DNA from: Legionella genomosp. 1
GTDB lineage: Bacteria > Pseudomonadota > Gammaproteobacteria > Legionellales > Legionellaceae
DNA length: 10,020 nt
Assembly (NCBI GenBank): GCA_945901145.1
Contig: CAMDJY010000036.1
Location: 1-10,020 of the forward strand
Direction: 5' to 3'
Position numbers and translations under genes: made by a program. A model generated the notes under the pieces. It was not told the origin of the DNA, ran no database searches, and saw only the letters and a list, made by a program, of their open reading frames with translations. Positions 1-6,528 of the stretch are shown here, in pieces. Each line of letters opens with the position of its first letter. Position 1 is the first letter of the stretch.

Positions 1-1
1 A

Positions 2-1210
2 ACCCCTCTCTGTTCTATTGCAGACGCTTGTGCAGCATCATGTGCGATTCTTCCTAATTTCAAACCAGTTCAACTAAACGGTAAATATCATTTTGATGGA
101 TGTTATTCAGAACCTTTGCCTAGTGAATATTTTCGAGATAAAAACAGCCTCAATGATACATATTCTAGTGAGAGACAATCCGAAAGATTGCTATTTGTAT
201 TTGGTCCTGGCCCAAGTATGCTTGGGAAAGTTTGGCAAAAAACTTTGCATGGTAGTCCTAGTCCAGAACTTGTTTTTTTAGATTCAAATGAAGAGATACA
301 ATTAAAACAACTATCATTACAATCTTTAACTACCCCCCATACACCTAGAGAAATATACATTTGGATTGATCAAAACAGTAAAAAAGTGTTTTATATTTCT
401 CCTGCTTCACCTGCCGTTTTGCACCATTTTAGCTTCAGTGAATTAAATATTAATGATAATGAAAATTTCAATACGAATCTTGTTTCAGAGAAAACTGAAT
501 TTTACAGGTCTAAGTTTGCACCTTATACAGTTAATTTTTACACAAAACTGGTTCATCGCAATCATTTAAACTCCATTTTAGGCAACCTATCGCCCATCTG
601 GTTGCTAAATTATTTATCAGGTTTCATTAAACTATTACTCGGGTTTCCAATATATATTGCAAGCCTTTTTGAATCATTATGTCATCGTCTTAAGACTTTT
701 TATTCATTAAATACGGTTGTGCTCCATTCAAATTTGGCGGGGCATTCATTTCAACAAGCGGAAAAGACAAAGAGAACAATTGTTGCTACTTATTATTTAG
801 ACACTATGAACCATTTGGTATTGTATAATTACGCCAATCCCAAAGAACAAGAGTTCTATATCAATATTCTAGATTATTATTTCATGATTTACCAAACTTT
901 ATTAAATGCGACAAATGTTCAAACAAACGGGTATACAGAGCGCTACAGCAATGAAAAAAATCCTAGAGTACTCTATGAAATGATCAAAGAAGATGTGACA
1001 GAAAATCCAGTTTCATCACGAGCGATGGCGTTAACATGGGCTGTTGAATTGCATTTAGGGCAAATTACACAAGATCAAATCTTGATTGAAATTCATGAAT
1101 ACGCTCAATCAAAATGTAAAACGTATAGTAGTTTCTTCTATGGTCATAAATTTAAGAAACAATACGAGTATTCGTTAGAGCTTCATAAAAAAGAAATGGT
1201 TTTAAATTAA
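2..1210 (+). CDS. Patatin-like phospholipase, C-terminal part (5' end outside window)
   Basis: The reading frame is open from the first complete codon (base 2) to a TAA at 1208-1210, so this is the last 402 residues of a longer protein. A TTG at 116 could be read as a start, but the frame continues upstream with recognisable family sequence. Visible residues 6-33 have the shape of the end of a patatin domain: an Ala/Ser/Cys-rich helix (ADACAASCAILPNF), then a PV-x-x-x-G strand, then FDG with the Asp (visible residue 32) expected to be the catalytic Asp of the Ser-Asp dyad. The family usually has DGG or DGA; here it is DGC. The nucleophile motif GxSxG would lie upstream of the window. Patatins hydrolyse acyl esters of phospholipids. 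The remaining roughly 365 residues match no domain I recognise. They include a GPGPS turn and one strongly hydrophobic stretch (visible residues about 199-225) that could bind membrane. The gene is more A+T-rich than its neighbours. Family assignment is fairly sure; a secreted effector role is only inference. Confidence 0.72.
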   Translation, partial: TPLCSIADACAASCAILPNFKPVQLNGKYHFDGCYSEPLPSEYFRDKNSLNDTYSSERQSERLLFVFGPGPSMLGKVWQKTLHGSPSPELVFLDSNEEIQLKQLSLQSLTTPHTPREIYIWIDQNSKKVFYISPASPAVLHHFSFSELNINDNENFNTNLVSEKTEFYRSKFAPYTVNFYTKLVHRNHLNSILGNLSPIWLLNYLSGFIKLLLGFPIYIASLFESLCHRLKTFYSLNTVVLHSNLAGHSFQQAEKTKRTIVATYYLDTMNHLVLYNYANPKEQEFYINILDYYFMIYQTLLNATNVQTNGYTERYSNEKNPRVLYEMIKEDVTENPVSSRAMALTWAVELHLGQITQDQILIEIHEYAQSKCKTYSSFFYGHKFKKQYEYSLELHKKEMVLN

Positions 1211-1277
1211 ACATCAAACGGTCCTTTTGTCGCCACGTCTGTATGGTTATCCAAGGTCCAGTGAAATAGCAAATTAC

Positions 1278-2054
1278 CTAGTCTCTCAAGCCAATGCCTT
1301 TTTTAATGAGTATGCAGTTGGTGATGATAAGTATAAGCAATATTGTACTAATCACTATCCAAGCGATGCTGATATCAGCATCGCTCTGCTGGCCGAGCAT
1401 CGCGTATCTTAATGCACTGATCATATAGTAAATTGGGTTAAAGTTGGTAAATTGTTGCCAAAATGGGGGCAGCATTGATAGGGTGTAAAATACACCGCCT
1501 AAATAAATTAACGGTGTTAAAACAAAAGTAGGAATAAATGAAATTTCATCAAAAGTATGCGCGAGCATGCCGTTTAAAAAACCTGCCAGTGAAAACAGGG
1601 TCGCGACTAAAATGATTACCATAAATGTCTCAGGAAGATGTCCGAGATTAATATCAGCAAAGAAATAAGAAACACTTAACACTAAAATACTGACAATAAG
1701 TCCTCGAAACACACCGCCGAGCGTATAGCCTAATAGTAACAGACTCCAATGCATGGGGCTGACCAGCATTTCTTCAATGCTTTTTTGAAAACGGACAATA
1801 TAAAGCGAATTTGCGACATTAGTATAAGCATTGGTAATCACTGACATCATGACTAGACCGGGCGCAATGAAGGTATTGTAGTGTTGTCCGGACACGAGCC
1901 CAATCCGTTGGCCAACAATGGCTCCAAAAATTAAAAAATAGAGACAAGTGGTAATGACCGGGGGGAGAAAAGTTTGGGCAGGAATTCTAAACATGCGCAC
2001 GAGTTCTCGTCGTGTGAGTGTGTAGAGCGCGATAAATTGGGGATTAGTGTTCAT
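1278..2054 (-). CDS. yadH: ABC-2 type transporter permease, YadH-like
   Basis: This is the membrane subunit of an ABC-2 exporter in the inner membrane, pairing with the ATPase encoded just upstream. Its 258 residues compare with about 256 in E. coli YadH. Family hallmarks are visible: a cytoplasmic N-terminus (RRELVRMFRIPAQT, residues 15-28) leading into the first membrane helix (about 30-48), the segment PGLVMMSVITNAYTNVANS (65-83), the IEEMLVSP coupling motif (93-100), helices near 105-131 and 143-163, the conserved PTFVLTPLIYLGGVFY (175-190), PPFW at 196-199 and a final helix at about 232-250. The start ATG lies inside the last codons of yadG (11-bp overlap) and has no good Shine-Dalgarno sequence at normal spacing, so translation is probably coupled. 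The substrate is unknown in the family. A perfect 24-bp palindrome lies in codons 224-231. Confidence 0.9.
   Translation of the reverse strand: MNTNPQFIALYTLTRRELVRMFRIPAQTFLPPVITTCLYFLIFGAIVGQRIGLVSGQHYNTFIAPGLVMMSVITNAYTNVANSLYIVRFQKSIEEMLVSPMHWSLLLLGYTLGGVFRGLIVSILVLSVSYFFADINLGHLPETFMVIILVATLFSLAGFLNGMLAHTFDEISFIPTFVLTPLIYLGGVFYTLSMLPPFWQQFTNFNPIYYMISALRYAMLGQQSDADISIAWIVISTILLILIITNCILIKKGIGLRD
1362..1385. repeat. Perfect 24-bp palindrome inside yadH
   Basis: AGCGATGCTGAT (1362-1373) is immediately followed by its exact reverse complement (1374-1385) with no spacer. It falls in phase with the yadH codons, so both strands encode the same eight residues (SDADISIA) in the matching frame. 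It lies about 80 bp before the yadH stop. No T-run follows, so it is not an intrinsic terminator. The function, if any, is unknown. Confidence 0.9.
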
Positions 2055-2958
2055 GTTGAATTAAATCCATAAAAAGCTCTTCCAGGCGATTGGTTTTATT
2101 GCGCAGACTTTGAATGGTAAGACCTGCTGTTTTAAATTGGGTAAATATATCGTTGAGGGTGTGTTGATTTTCAATTTTTAATTCGAAGGTGTGGGCATCA
2201 ATTCGCGTTGCAATGCCCCCCTGAAAGTTGGGTAAGGACTCAATTGGGTGGACGGTATTAAAGACATAAGTTTGGTGTGTTAATGTATTGAGTAAAGCAC
2301 GCATAGATGTATTCTTCACGATCTGGCCTTCTTGGATAATCGCGATGTTTTTGCATAATTGCTCAGCTTCTTCCAAATAATGCGTGGTGAGGATGATTGT
2401 TGTGCCTTCTTGGTTAATTTTAGTCAAAAATTGCCACATACTACGTCGAATTTCTACATCAACACCCGCTGTTGGCTCGTCTAAGATGAGGACTTGTGGC
2501 TGATGGATGAGCGCTCTTGCGATCATTAAGCGGCGTTTCATGCCGCCTGATAACTGCCGAACAATGGACTGACGTTTTTCCGAAAGGCCTAAGTCCTTCA
2601 GTAGGGTATCTACCCTGGGACGTGCACGACGACGAGACAGGCCATAATAACCAGCTTGATTAAGTAATGTCTGTTCGCAGGTTTCAAAAATGTTGAGATT
2701 GACTTCTTGTGGGACTAAACCTAAACATTGTTTGGCTTGTGTCGTTTGTGCATCAAGATCGTAGCCACAAATCTTGATAGACCCTGAGGTTTTAGTGAGA
2801 AGCGTGGTAATTAAACCAATGGTTGTCGATTTACCTGCACCGTTTGCACCAAGCAGGGCGAAAAAGTCTCCTGCTTGAACTGAGAGGTCAATGCCTTTGA
2901 GCGCGACAATGCCATTGGCGTAAGTTTTTTGTAGATTTTTAATCTCAATGGCATGCAT
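2044..2958 (-). CDS. yadG: ABC transporter ATP-binding protein, YadG-like
   Basis: This is the cytoplasmic ATPase of the exporter formed with the downstream permease. The 304-residue length matches E. coli YadG (about 308). The nucleotide-binding domain is complete: Walker A GANGAGKST (37-45), Q-loop Gln84, signature LSGGM (136-140), Walker B LILDE (157-161), D-loop AGVD (164-167) and H-loop His193. A C-terminal region of about 90 residues (about 215-304) follows, as is usual for ABC-2 ATPases. The ATG at 2958 has no convincing ribosome-binding site. It begins 20 bp after the rplS stop with no hairpin and T-run between, so the pair could be transcribed as a distal extension of the ribosomal operon and translated partly by reinitiation. 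Export substrate cannot be told from sequence. Confidence 0.92.
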   Translation of the reverse strand: MHAIEIKNLQKTYANGIVALKGIDLSVQAGDFFALLGANGAGKSTTIGLITTLLTKTSGSIKICGYDLDAQTTQAKQCLGLVPQEVNLNIFETCEQTLLNQAGYYGLSRRRARPRVDTLLKDLGLSEKRQSIVRQLSGGMKRRLMIARALIHQPQVLILDEPTAGVDVEIRRSMWQFLTKINQEGTTIILTTHYLEEAEQLCKNIAIIQEGQIVKNTSMRALLNTLTHQTYVFNTVHPIESLPNFQGGIATRIDAHTFELKIENQHTLNDIFTQFKTAGLTIQSLRNKTNRLEELFMDLIQHEH

Positions 2959-2978
2959 AGATCATCGGCTTAGTTGAT

Positions 2979-3344
2979 TTAATCGACTTTTTTCAATGTT
3001 AATTTTTCTTTGATTCTTGCTGCACGTCCTGTTAAGTTGCGCAGATAATATAATTTAGCACGACGGACGTCGCCACGGCGCTTCACGGTAATGCTATCAA
3101 CAATTGGGCTGTAAGTTTGAAACACCCGCTCTACCCCGACATTGTGGGAAATTTTGCGTACTGTGAACGCTGAATTTAACCCGCGATTACGTTTAGCAAT
3201 AACGACACCTTCAAACGCTTGTAGTCTTTCACGTGTGCCTTCTTTGACTTTGACTTGAACCAACACTGTGTCTCCAGGATTAAATTCTGGAATTGTTTTT
3301 CCCTGCATTTGTTCTGCATTGATTTGGTCGATAATGTTGCTCAT
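2979..3344 (-). CDS. rplS: 50S ribosomal protein L19
   Basis: L19 sits at the 30S-50S interface of the large subunit and contributes to an intersubunit bridge. The 121 residues compare with about 115 in E. coli. Diagnostic segments are [18 protein letters not shown] (19-36), [19 protein letters not shown] (40-58), [20 protein letters not shown] (60-79), and the basic [23 protein letters not shown] (written here as one conserved region, residues 89-111). The start ATG is preceded by a strong Shine-Dalgarno GAGGAG 6 bases upstream, overlapping the trmD stop codon region; the gap to trmD is only 10 bp. This is the last ribosomal gene of the rpsP operon, and the strong site agrees with the high L19 yield known for this operon in E. 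coli. Confidence 0.98.
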   Translation of the reverse strand: MSNIIDQINAEQMQGKTIPEFNPGDTVLVQVKVKEGTRERLQAFEGVVIAKRNRGLNSAFTVRKISHNVGVERVFQTYSPIVDSITVKRRGDVRRAKLYYLRNLTGRAARIKEKLTLKKVD

Positions 3345-3354
3345 GACTCACTCC

Positions 3355-4119
3355 TCAATTTAACAACCCACCGAATGAGTTGTTGTACTCGTGTTTAAAT
3401 TCGATAAGCAATTGCTTATCTGTTGGGTTTAATACTTTTTTTTCTAACAAATCTGGTCGTTTTAACCAGGTTTTTCCTAATGCTTGTTTGCGTCGGTAAC
3501 GCTCAATTTCATAATGGTTGCCACCGAGTAAAACGGCAGGAACCTCTTTTTCATCGACCTTGGCAGGTCGTGTGTAATGTGGGTGGTCCAGTAGGCCTGA
3601 CATAAATGAATCATGTAAGGCTGATGTTGGATCACCTAAGCAACCTGGCAATAATCGAATGATCGCATCGATAAATACCATTGCTGCGAATTCACCACCG
3701 GTTAACACAAAGTCGCCAAGAGACCATTCTTCATCCACATGTGTGGTGATAATGCGCTCATCGATGCCTTCATATCGTCCTGCAATAAACAGCAAAGATT
3801 GCTGCTCTTTTGCAATGCGATTTAAATCCGTTTGCTGTACAACATGCCCTTGTGGGCTTAAATAAATTGTCCGGCATGTCTTCGGCAATTGCTGACGCGC
3901 GCATTGAATGGCGGCGTCTAAAGGCTCATACATCATCACCATACCAGCCCCGCCACCATAGGGTTTATCATCTACGGCGCAGTGGGGTGGGCGAGCCCAA
4001 TCCCGTGGGTTCCAATGGTCTATATGTGCCAAGCCTGCTTTTAGGGCGCGGCCAGTGACGCCATACTGCAAAGCGTCGAACATCTGCGGAATAATGCTGA
4101 TAACACCGATATTCAGCAT
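3355..4119 (-). CDS. trmD: tRNA (guanine-37-N1)-methyltransferase
   Basis: TrmD uses S-adenosylmethionine to methylate N1 of G37 next to the anticodon, which prevents +1 frameshifting. The 254 residues match the E. coli length (255). The SPOUT trefoil-knot motifs are present: IYLSPQG (85-91), GRYEGIDER (114-122) with Glu117, SLGDFVLTGGE (133-143), and the catalytic Arg155 and Asp170 (LHDSF), which correspond to Arg154 and Asp169 of E. coli. DDKPYGGGAGMVM (50-62) is also typical. The ATG lies 4 bp after the rimM stop with only a weak upstream AGG, which suggests coupling and low output, as known in E. coli. An 18-bp perfect palindrome lies in the last 22 codons. Confidence 0.98.
   Translation of the reverse strand: MLNIGVISIIPQMFDALQYGVTGRALKAGLAHIDHWNPRDWARPPHCAVDDKPYGGGAGMVMMYEPLDAAIQCARQQLPKTCRTIYLSPQGHVVQQTDLNRIAKEQQSLLFIAGRYEGIDERIITTHVDEEWSLGDFVLTGGEFAAMVFIDAIIRLLPGCLGDPTSALHDSFMSGLLDHPHYTRPAKVDEKEVPAVLLGGNHYEIERYRRKQALGKTWLKRPDLLEKKVLNPTDKQLLIEFKHEYNNSFGGLLN
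3403..3420. repeat. Perfect 18-bp palindrome inside trmD
   Basis: GATAAGCAA (3403-3411) is directly followed by its reverse complement TTGCTTATC (3412-3420). It encodes residues DKQLLI near the trmD C-terminus, roughly 45 bp before the stop and about 60 bp upstream of the rplS start. A further 6-bp inverted repeat (AACAAC/GTTGTT) lies closer to the rplS ribosome-binding site. Confidence 0.85.
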
Positions 4120-4123
4120 AGGC

Positions 4124-4636
4124 CTAAAAATCCAAATCCCAGTTTACCGTGATTTGCCGCTTTTCTCGATGAATATTGAGTACAACCTCATCCATCAAAT
4201 AGGGAATCAAATAACGTTGTTCGCCTTGAACAAGCAACACATCATTCGACCCTGTCGGAATAATTTCATCAACGGTACCTAAGACTCGACCATCTTGATG
4301 AACAACGGTCATCCCAATTAATTCATGCCAATAAAACTCGCCTTCATCAAGTGATGGTAAACTCTCTTTTGCAACTGCAATGTCAAAGTTAGTTAGCAAA
4401 GCGACGTCCTCACGTTCAGTGTATCCAGCAATTTGTGCCAAAATATGCTTATGATTGACTTCGGTTTTGACGCGGCTGATGGGACACCATTGATTCTTTT
4501 TTTTGATATGCCAGTTTGGATAGTCGATAATACTTTCACGCGGTTCTGTAAATGAAATTATAGACACTAAGCCTTTAATTCCGTGGGGCCGACCAATTTT
4601 ACCAACAATAATCCATTCAGAATCAACAGTATTCAC
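4124..4636 (-). CDS. rimM: Ribosome maturation factor RimM
   Basis: RimM binds S19 in the 30S head and helps late 16S rRNA maturation. The 170-residue protein has the RimM N-terminal beta-barrel (IIVGKIGRPHGIKGLVSI, 9-26; GYTEREDVALL, 71-81) and the C-terminal PRC-barrel (FYWHELIGMTV, 101-111; GTVDEIIPTGSNDVLLV, 120-136; LIPYLMDEVV, 143-152). The start is GTG at 4634-4636, 5 bp after the rpsP stop, with only a weak purine stretch upstream. No better in-frame start precedes the conserved IIVGKIG. A weak start fits the known low expression of RimM relative to S16. Confidence 0.97.
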   Translation of the reverse strand: MNTVDSEWIIVGKIGRPHGIKGLVSIISFTEPRESIIDYPNWHIKKKNQWCPISRVKTEVNHKHILAQIAGYTEREDVALLTNFDIAVAKESLPSLDEGEFYWHELIGMTVVHQDGRVLGTVDEIIPTGSNDVLLVQGEQRYLIPYLMDEVVLNIHREKRQITVNWDLDF

Positions 4637-4641
4637 GCTAA

Positions 4642-4902
4642 TTATGCAGCTTCTTTTATTTTTTTATGAAATTCTTTAATCAGTGAGCTGACACGGTCAG
4701 ACAATTGCGCACCAACGCCTTGCCAATGTGCTAATTTTTCAATATCAAGATGTAAACGAACTTCTTGACCTCGGGCAACAGGATTAAAGTAGCCAATATT
4801 TTCGATGTAGTTTCCATCGCGACGTCTGCGGCTGTCTGTGACCACAACATGATAAAAAGGACGCTTTTTGGCGCCTGCTCTTGATAAACGGATAACGACC
4901 AT
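4642..4902 (-). CDS. rpsP: 30S ribosomal protein S16
   Basis: S16 is an assembly protein of the 30S body that binds 16S rRNA. The 86 residues compare with 82 in E. coli and include [20 protein letters not shown] (1-20), [19 protein letters not shown] (23-41) and the [11 protein letters not shown] helix (67-77). The ATG has a clear Shine-Dalgarno AGAGG at 4909-4913, 6 bases upstream. It is the first gene of the rpsP-rimM-trmD-rplS operon, preceded by its own promoter candidate and an approximately 70-nt leader. Confidence 0.98.
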   Translation of the reverse strand: MVVIRLSRAGAKKRPFYHVVVTDSRRRRDGNYIENIGYFNPVARGQEVRLHLDIEKLAHWQGVGAQLSDRVSSLIKEFHKKIKEAA

Positions 4903-4934
4903 TGTTTTCCTCTGTATTTACGTGATAATTAAGT

Positions 4935-4963
4935 ATCTTCTTTGATTAAAATTTTTAGAAGAT
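4935..4963 (-). promoter_or_regulatory. Hairpin in the rpsP leader
   Basis: A perfect 7-bp inverted repeat (ATCTTCT at 4935-4941 and AGAAGAT at 4957-4963) encloses a 15-nt A+T-only-but-one loop. If transcription begins near 4973, this would form within the first 10-40 nt of the rpsP mRNA leader, well upstream of the ribosome-binding site. It has no T-run behind it in the direction of transcription, so it is not an intrinsic terminator. It could protect the 5' end or take part in control; no known leader family was recognised. Confidence 0.35.
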
Positions 4964-4979
4964 CCGAAAAATGTCGATA

Positions 4980-5008
4980 ATTGTACGAAAATTAACGCAC
5001 AATGGGAA
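4980..5008 (-). promoter_or_regulatory. Probable sigma-70 promoter of the rpsP operon
   Basis: Reading the minus strand, a -35-like TTCCCA (5003-5008) and a -10-like TACAAT (4980-4985, five of six consensus bases) are separated by exactly 17 bp. They lie in the 135-bp ffh-rpsP gap and would start transcription near 4973, giving a leader of about 70 nt. Only sequence similarity supports this. Confidence 0.5.
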
Positions 5009-5037
5009 GGATTTTTTTATTTTATTTGTAACTATCC

Positions 5038-6405
5038 TTAACCTGGAAATATTCCCTTCATCCCCGGGAGTCCGCCCATGCCTCGCATCATTTGTTTTAG
5101 ACCGCCTGTTTTCGTCATTTTTTTAAGCATTTTTTGCATTTGTTCAAATTGTTTGAGAAGACGGTTGACGTCTTGAATCTGTGTGCCTGAACCTTGTGCA
5201 ATTCTGCGTTTGCGTGATCCGACAATAAGTTTAGGAATTCGCCGCTCTTTCATGGTCATCGAATTGATGATAGCTATGGTTTGCTTTAATTTATCATCGG
5301 TTGATTGTTGGGGAATATTGTGACTGAGCTGACTTAATCCGGGAAGTTTTCCCATCATGCTCGCAATGCCACCCATATTGTTCATTTGCAATAATTGTTC
5401 TTTAAAATCATTTAAGTCAAAACTTTTGCCTTTTTTTAATTTTTTCTTTAATTTTTCATGTGTGACTTTGTCAGTTTTTCGTTCTACATCTTCAATAAGA
5501 CTTAGTAAATCACCCATACCCAAGATACGCGAAGCAACGCGTTCTGGATGGAAGCGTTCGAGTGCGTCGGTTTTTTCACCATGTCCCATGAATTTAATCG
5601 GTTGACCGCAGATATGCCGAATTGATAATGCCGCTCCACCTCGAGCATCACCGTCGGTTTTGGTTAAAATCACCCCGGTGAGGGGCAGAGCACTATGAAA
5701 CGCTTTGGCAGTATTCGCAGCATCTTGGCCGGTCATGCTGTCAACAACGAATAAAGTTTCGATGGGGTTTGCCTCTGCATGGATGGCCTTGATTTCTGTC
5801 ATCATCGTATCGTCAATGTGCAATCGACCTGCGGTGTCAATGATCAAGACATCCATGAATTGTTTTTTTGCGCTTTCTATGGCTTGCTGCACAATATGAA
5901 TCGGATTTTCATTGGTTTGGCTTGGGAAAAAATGTACGCCTATCTCTGTGGCTAATCGCTCAAGTTGTTGAATTGCCGCAGGTCTATAGATATCCGTGCT
6001 GACGAGCATGACTTTTTTCTTTTCAGTTTCTTGTAAAAAGCGTGCAAGTTTAGCTGCAGATGTGGTTTTTCCTGAACCTTGAAGTCCTGCTAATAAAAAT
6101 ATGGCAGGGGGTTGGGTTTTTAAATTAAGCTCAGCATTTTTATCACCCATTAAATGAATTAATTCGTCATGAATGATTTTTAATAATGCTTGATCTGCTT
6201 TTAAATGTTTCTCAATTTCTGTTCCAAGAATTTTTTGTTTGATGTTCTCGGTAAATGCTTTCACGACCGGAAGCGCTACGTCCGCTTCAAGTAGGGAAAC
6301 GCGCACATCACGTAATACTTGCTGCGTATTTTCTTCAGTAAATTTGCTTTGACCCATTAATGCCTTGAATGAATCAGTCAAACGTTGTGTTAAATTATCA
6401 AACAT
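5038..6405 (-). CDS. ffh: Signal recognition particle protein Ffh
   Basis: Ffh is the GTPase of the bacterial signal recognition particle. With 4.5S RNA it binds signal sequences on the ribosome and docks with FtsY at the membrane. The 455 residues compare with 453 in E. coli. The N domain (about 1-95) contains LRDVRVSLLEADVALPVVK (31-49). The G domain carries G1 GLQGSGKTT (107-115), the insertion-box DIYRPAA (138-144), G3 DTAGR (190-194), G4 TKTDGDARGG (248-257) and the GHGEK closing motif (274-278). The methionine-rich M domain (about 325-455) includes RRIAQGSGT and a Met/Gly-rich tail ending GLPGMKGIFPG. The ATG has a GAGG 7 bases upstream. No intrinsic terminator is visible after the stop, so some read-through into rpsP is possible. 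Confidence 0.98.
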   Translation of the reverse strand: MFDNLTQRLTDSFKALMGQSKFTEENTQQVLRDVRVSLLEADVALPVVKAFTENIKQKILGTEIEKHLKADQALLKIIHDELIHLMGDKNAELNLKTQPPAIFLLAGLQGSGKTTSAAKLARFLQETEKKKVMLVSTDIYRPAAIQQLERLATEIGVHFFPSQTNENPIHIVQQAIESAKKQFMDVLIIDTAGRLHIDDTMMTEIKAIHAEANPIETLFVVDSMTGQDAANTAKAFHSALPLTGVILTKTDGDARGGAALSIRHICGQPIKFMGHGEKTDALERFHPERVASRILGMGDLLSLIEDVERKTDKVTHEKLKKKLKKGKSFDLNDFKEQLLQMNNMGGIASMMGKLPGLSQLSHNIPQQSTDDKLKQTIAIINSMTMKERRIPKLIVGSRKRRIAQGSGTQIQDVNRLLKQFEQMQKMLKKMTKTGGLKQMMRGMGGLPGMKGIFPG

Positions 6406-6472
6406 ATATAAGCCTCGCGCCTGTGTTAATTGTGCTTATGATACAACAAAATGCCAGATGATGAGACAGTGA

Positions 6473-6501
6473 TTTAAGAAGATATTATTTTTTGTTATGA
6501 T
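6473..6501 (+). promoter_or_regulatory. Extended -10 promoter for corB
   Basis: A TATGAT at 6496-6501 is preceded by TG one base away (6493-6494), which matches the extended -10 form TGnTATAAT. A weak -35 (TTTAAG, 6473-6478) lies 17 bp upstream. Transcription would start near 6508, leaving about 20 nt before the ATG at 6529. This excludes the upstream TTG at 6502 as the usual start. Confidence 0.5.
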
Positions 6502-6528
6502 TTGATCTCTTTCTGCAAGGTGTTCTTC

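Noticed and set aside
1211..1277. Bidirectional terminator between the patatin gene and yadH
   Set aside because: The gap has a repeated GGTCC, but as a direct repeat; no stable hairpin followed by T residues is visible in either direction.
1227..1412. 61-codon plus-strand reading frame after the patatin gene
   Set aside because: It starts with TTG and has no ribosome-binding site. Most of it lies antisense to the conserved C-terminus of yadH, so it is a shadow. It is not a frameshifted continuation of the patatin protein in any recognisable way.
3423..4058. Several plus-strand reading frames opposite trmD
   Set aside because: trmD is intact with all catalytic motifs; these frames lack family resemblance and ribosome-binding sites.
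5007..5039. Inverted repeat AAGGAT/ATCCTT after the ffh stop as a terminator
   Set aside because: The stem is only 6 bp with a 21-nt A/T-rich loop, and no T-run follows on the minus strand.
6502..6528. Upstream TTG start for corB giving a 434-residue protein
   Set aside because: The TTG abuts the -10 element and would be at or before the transcription start. The ATG at 6529 has a properly spaced AAGGTG and gives the family's usual length.
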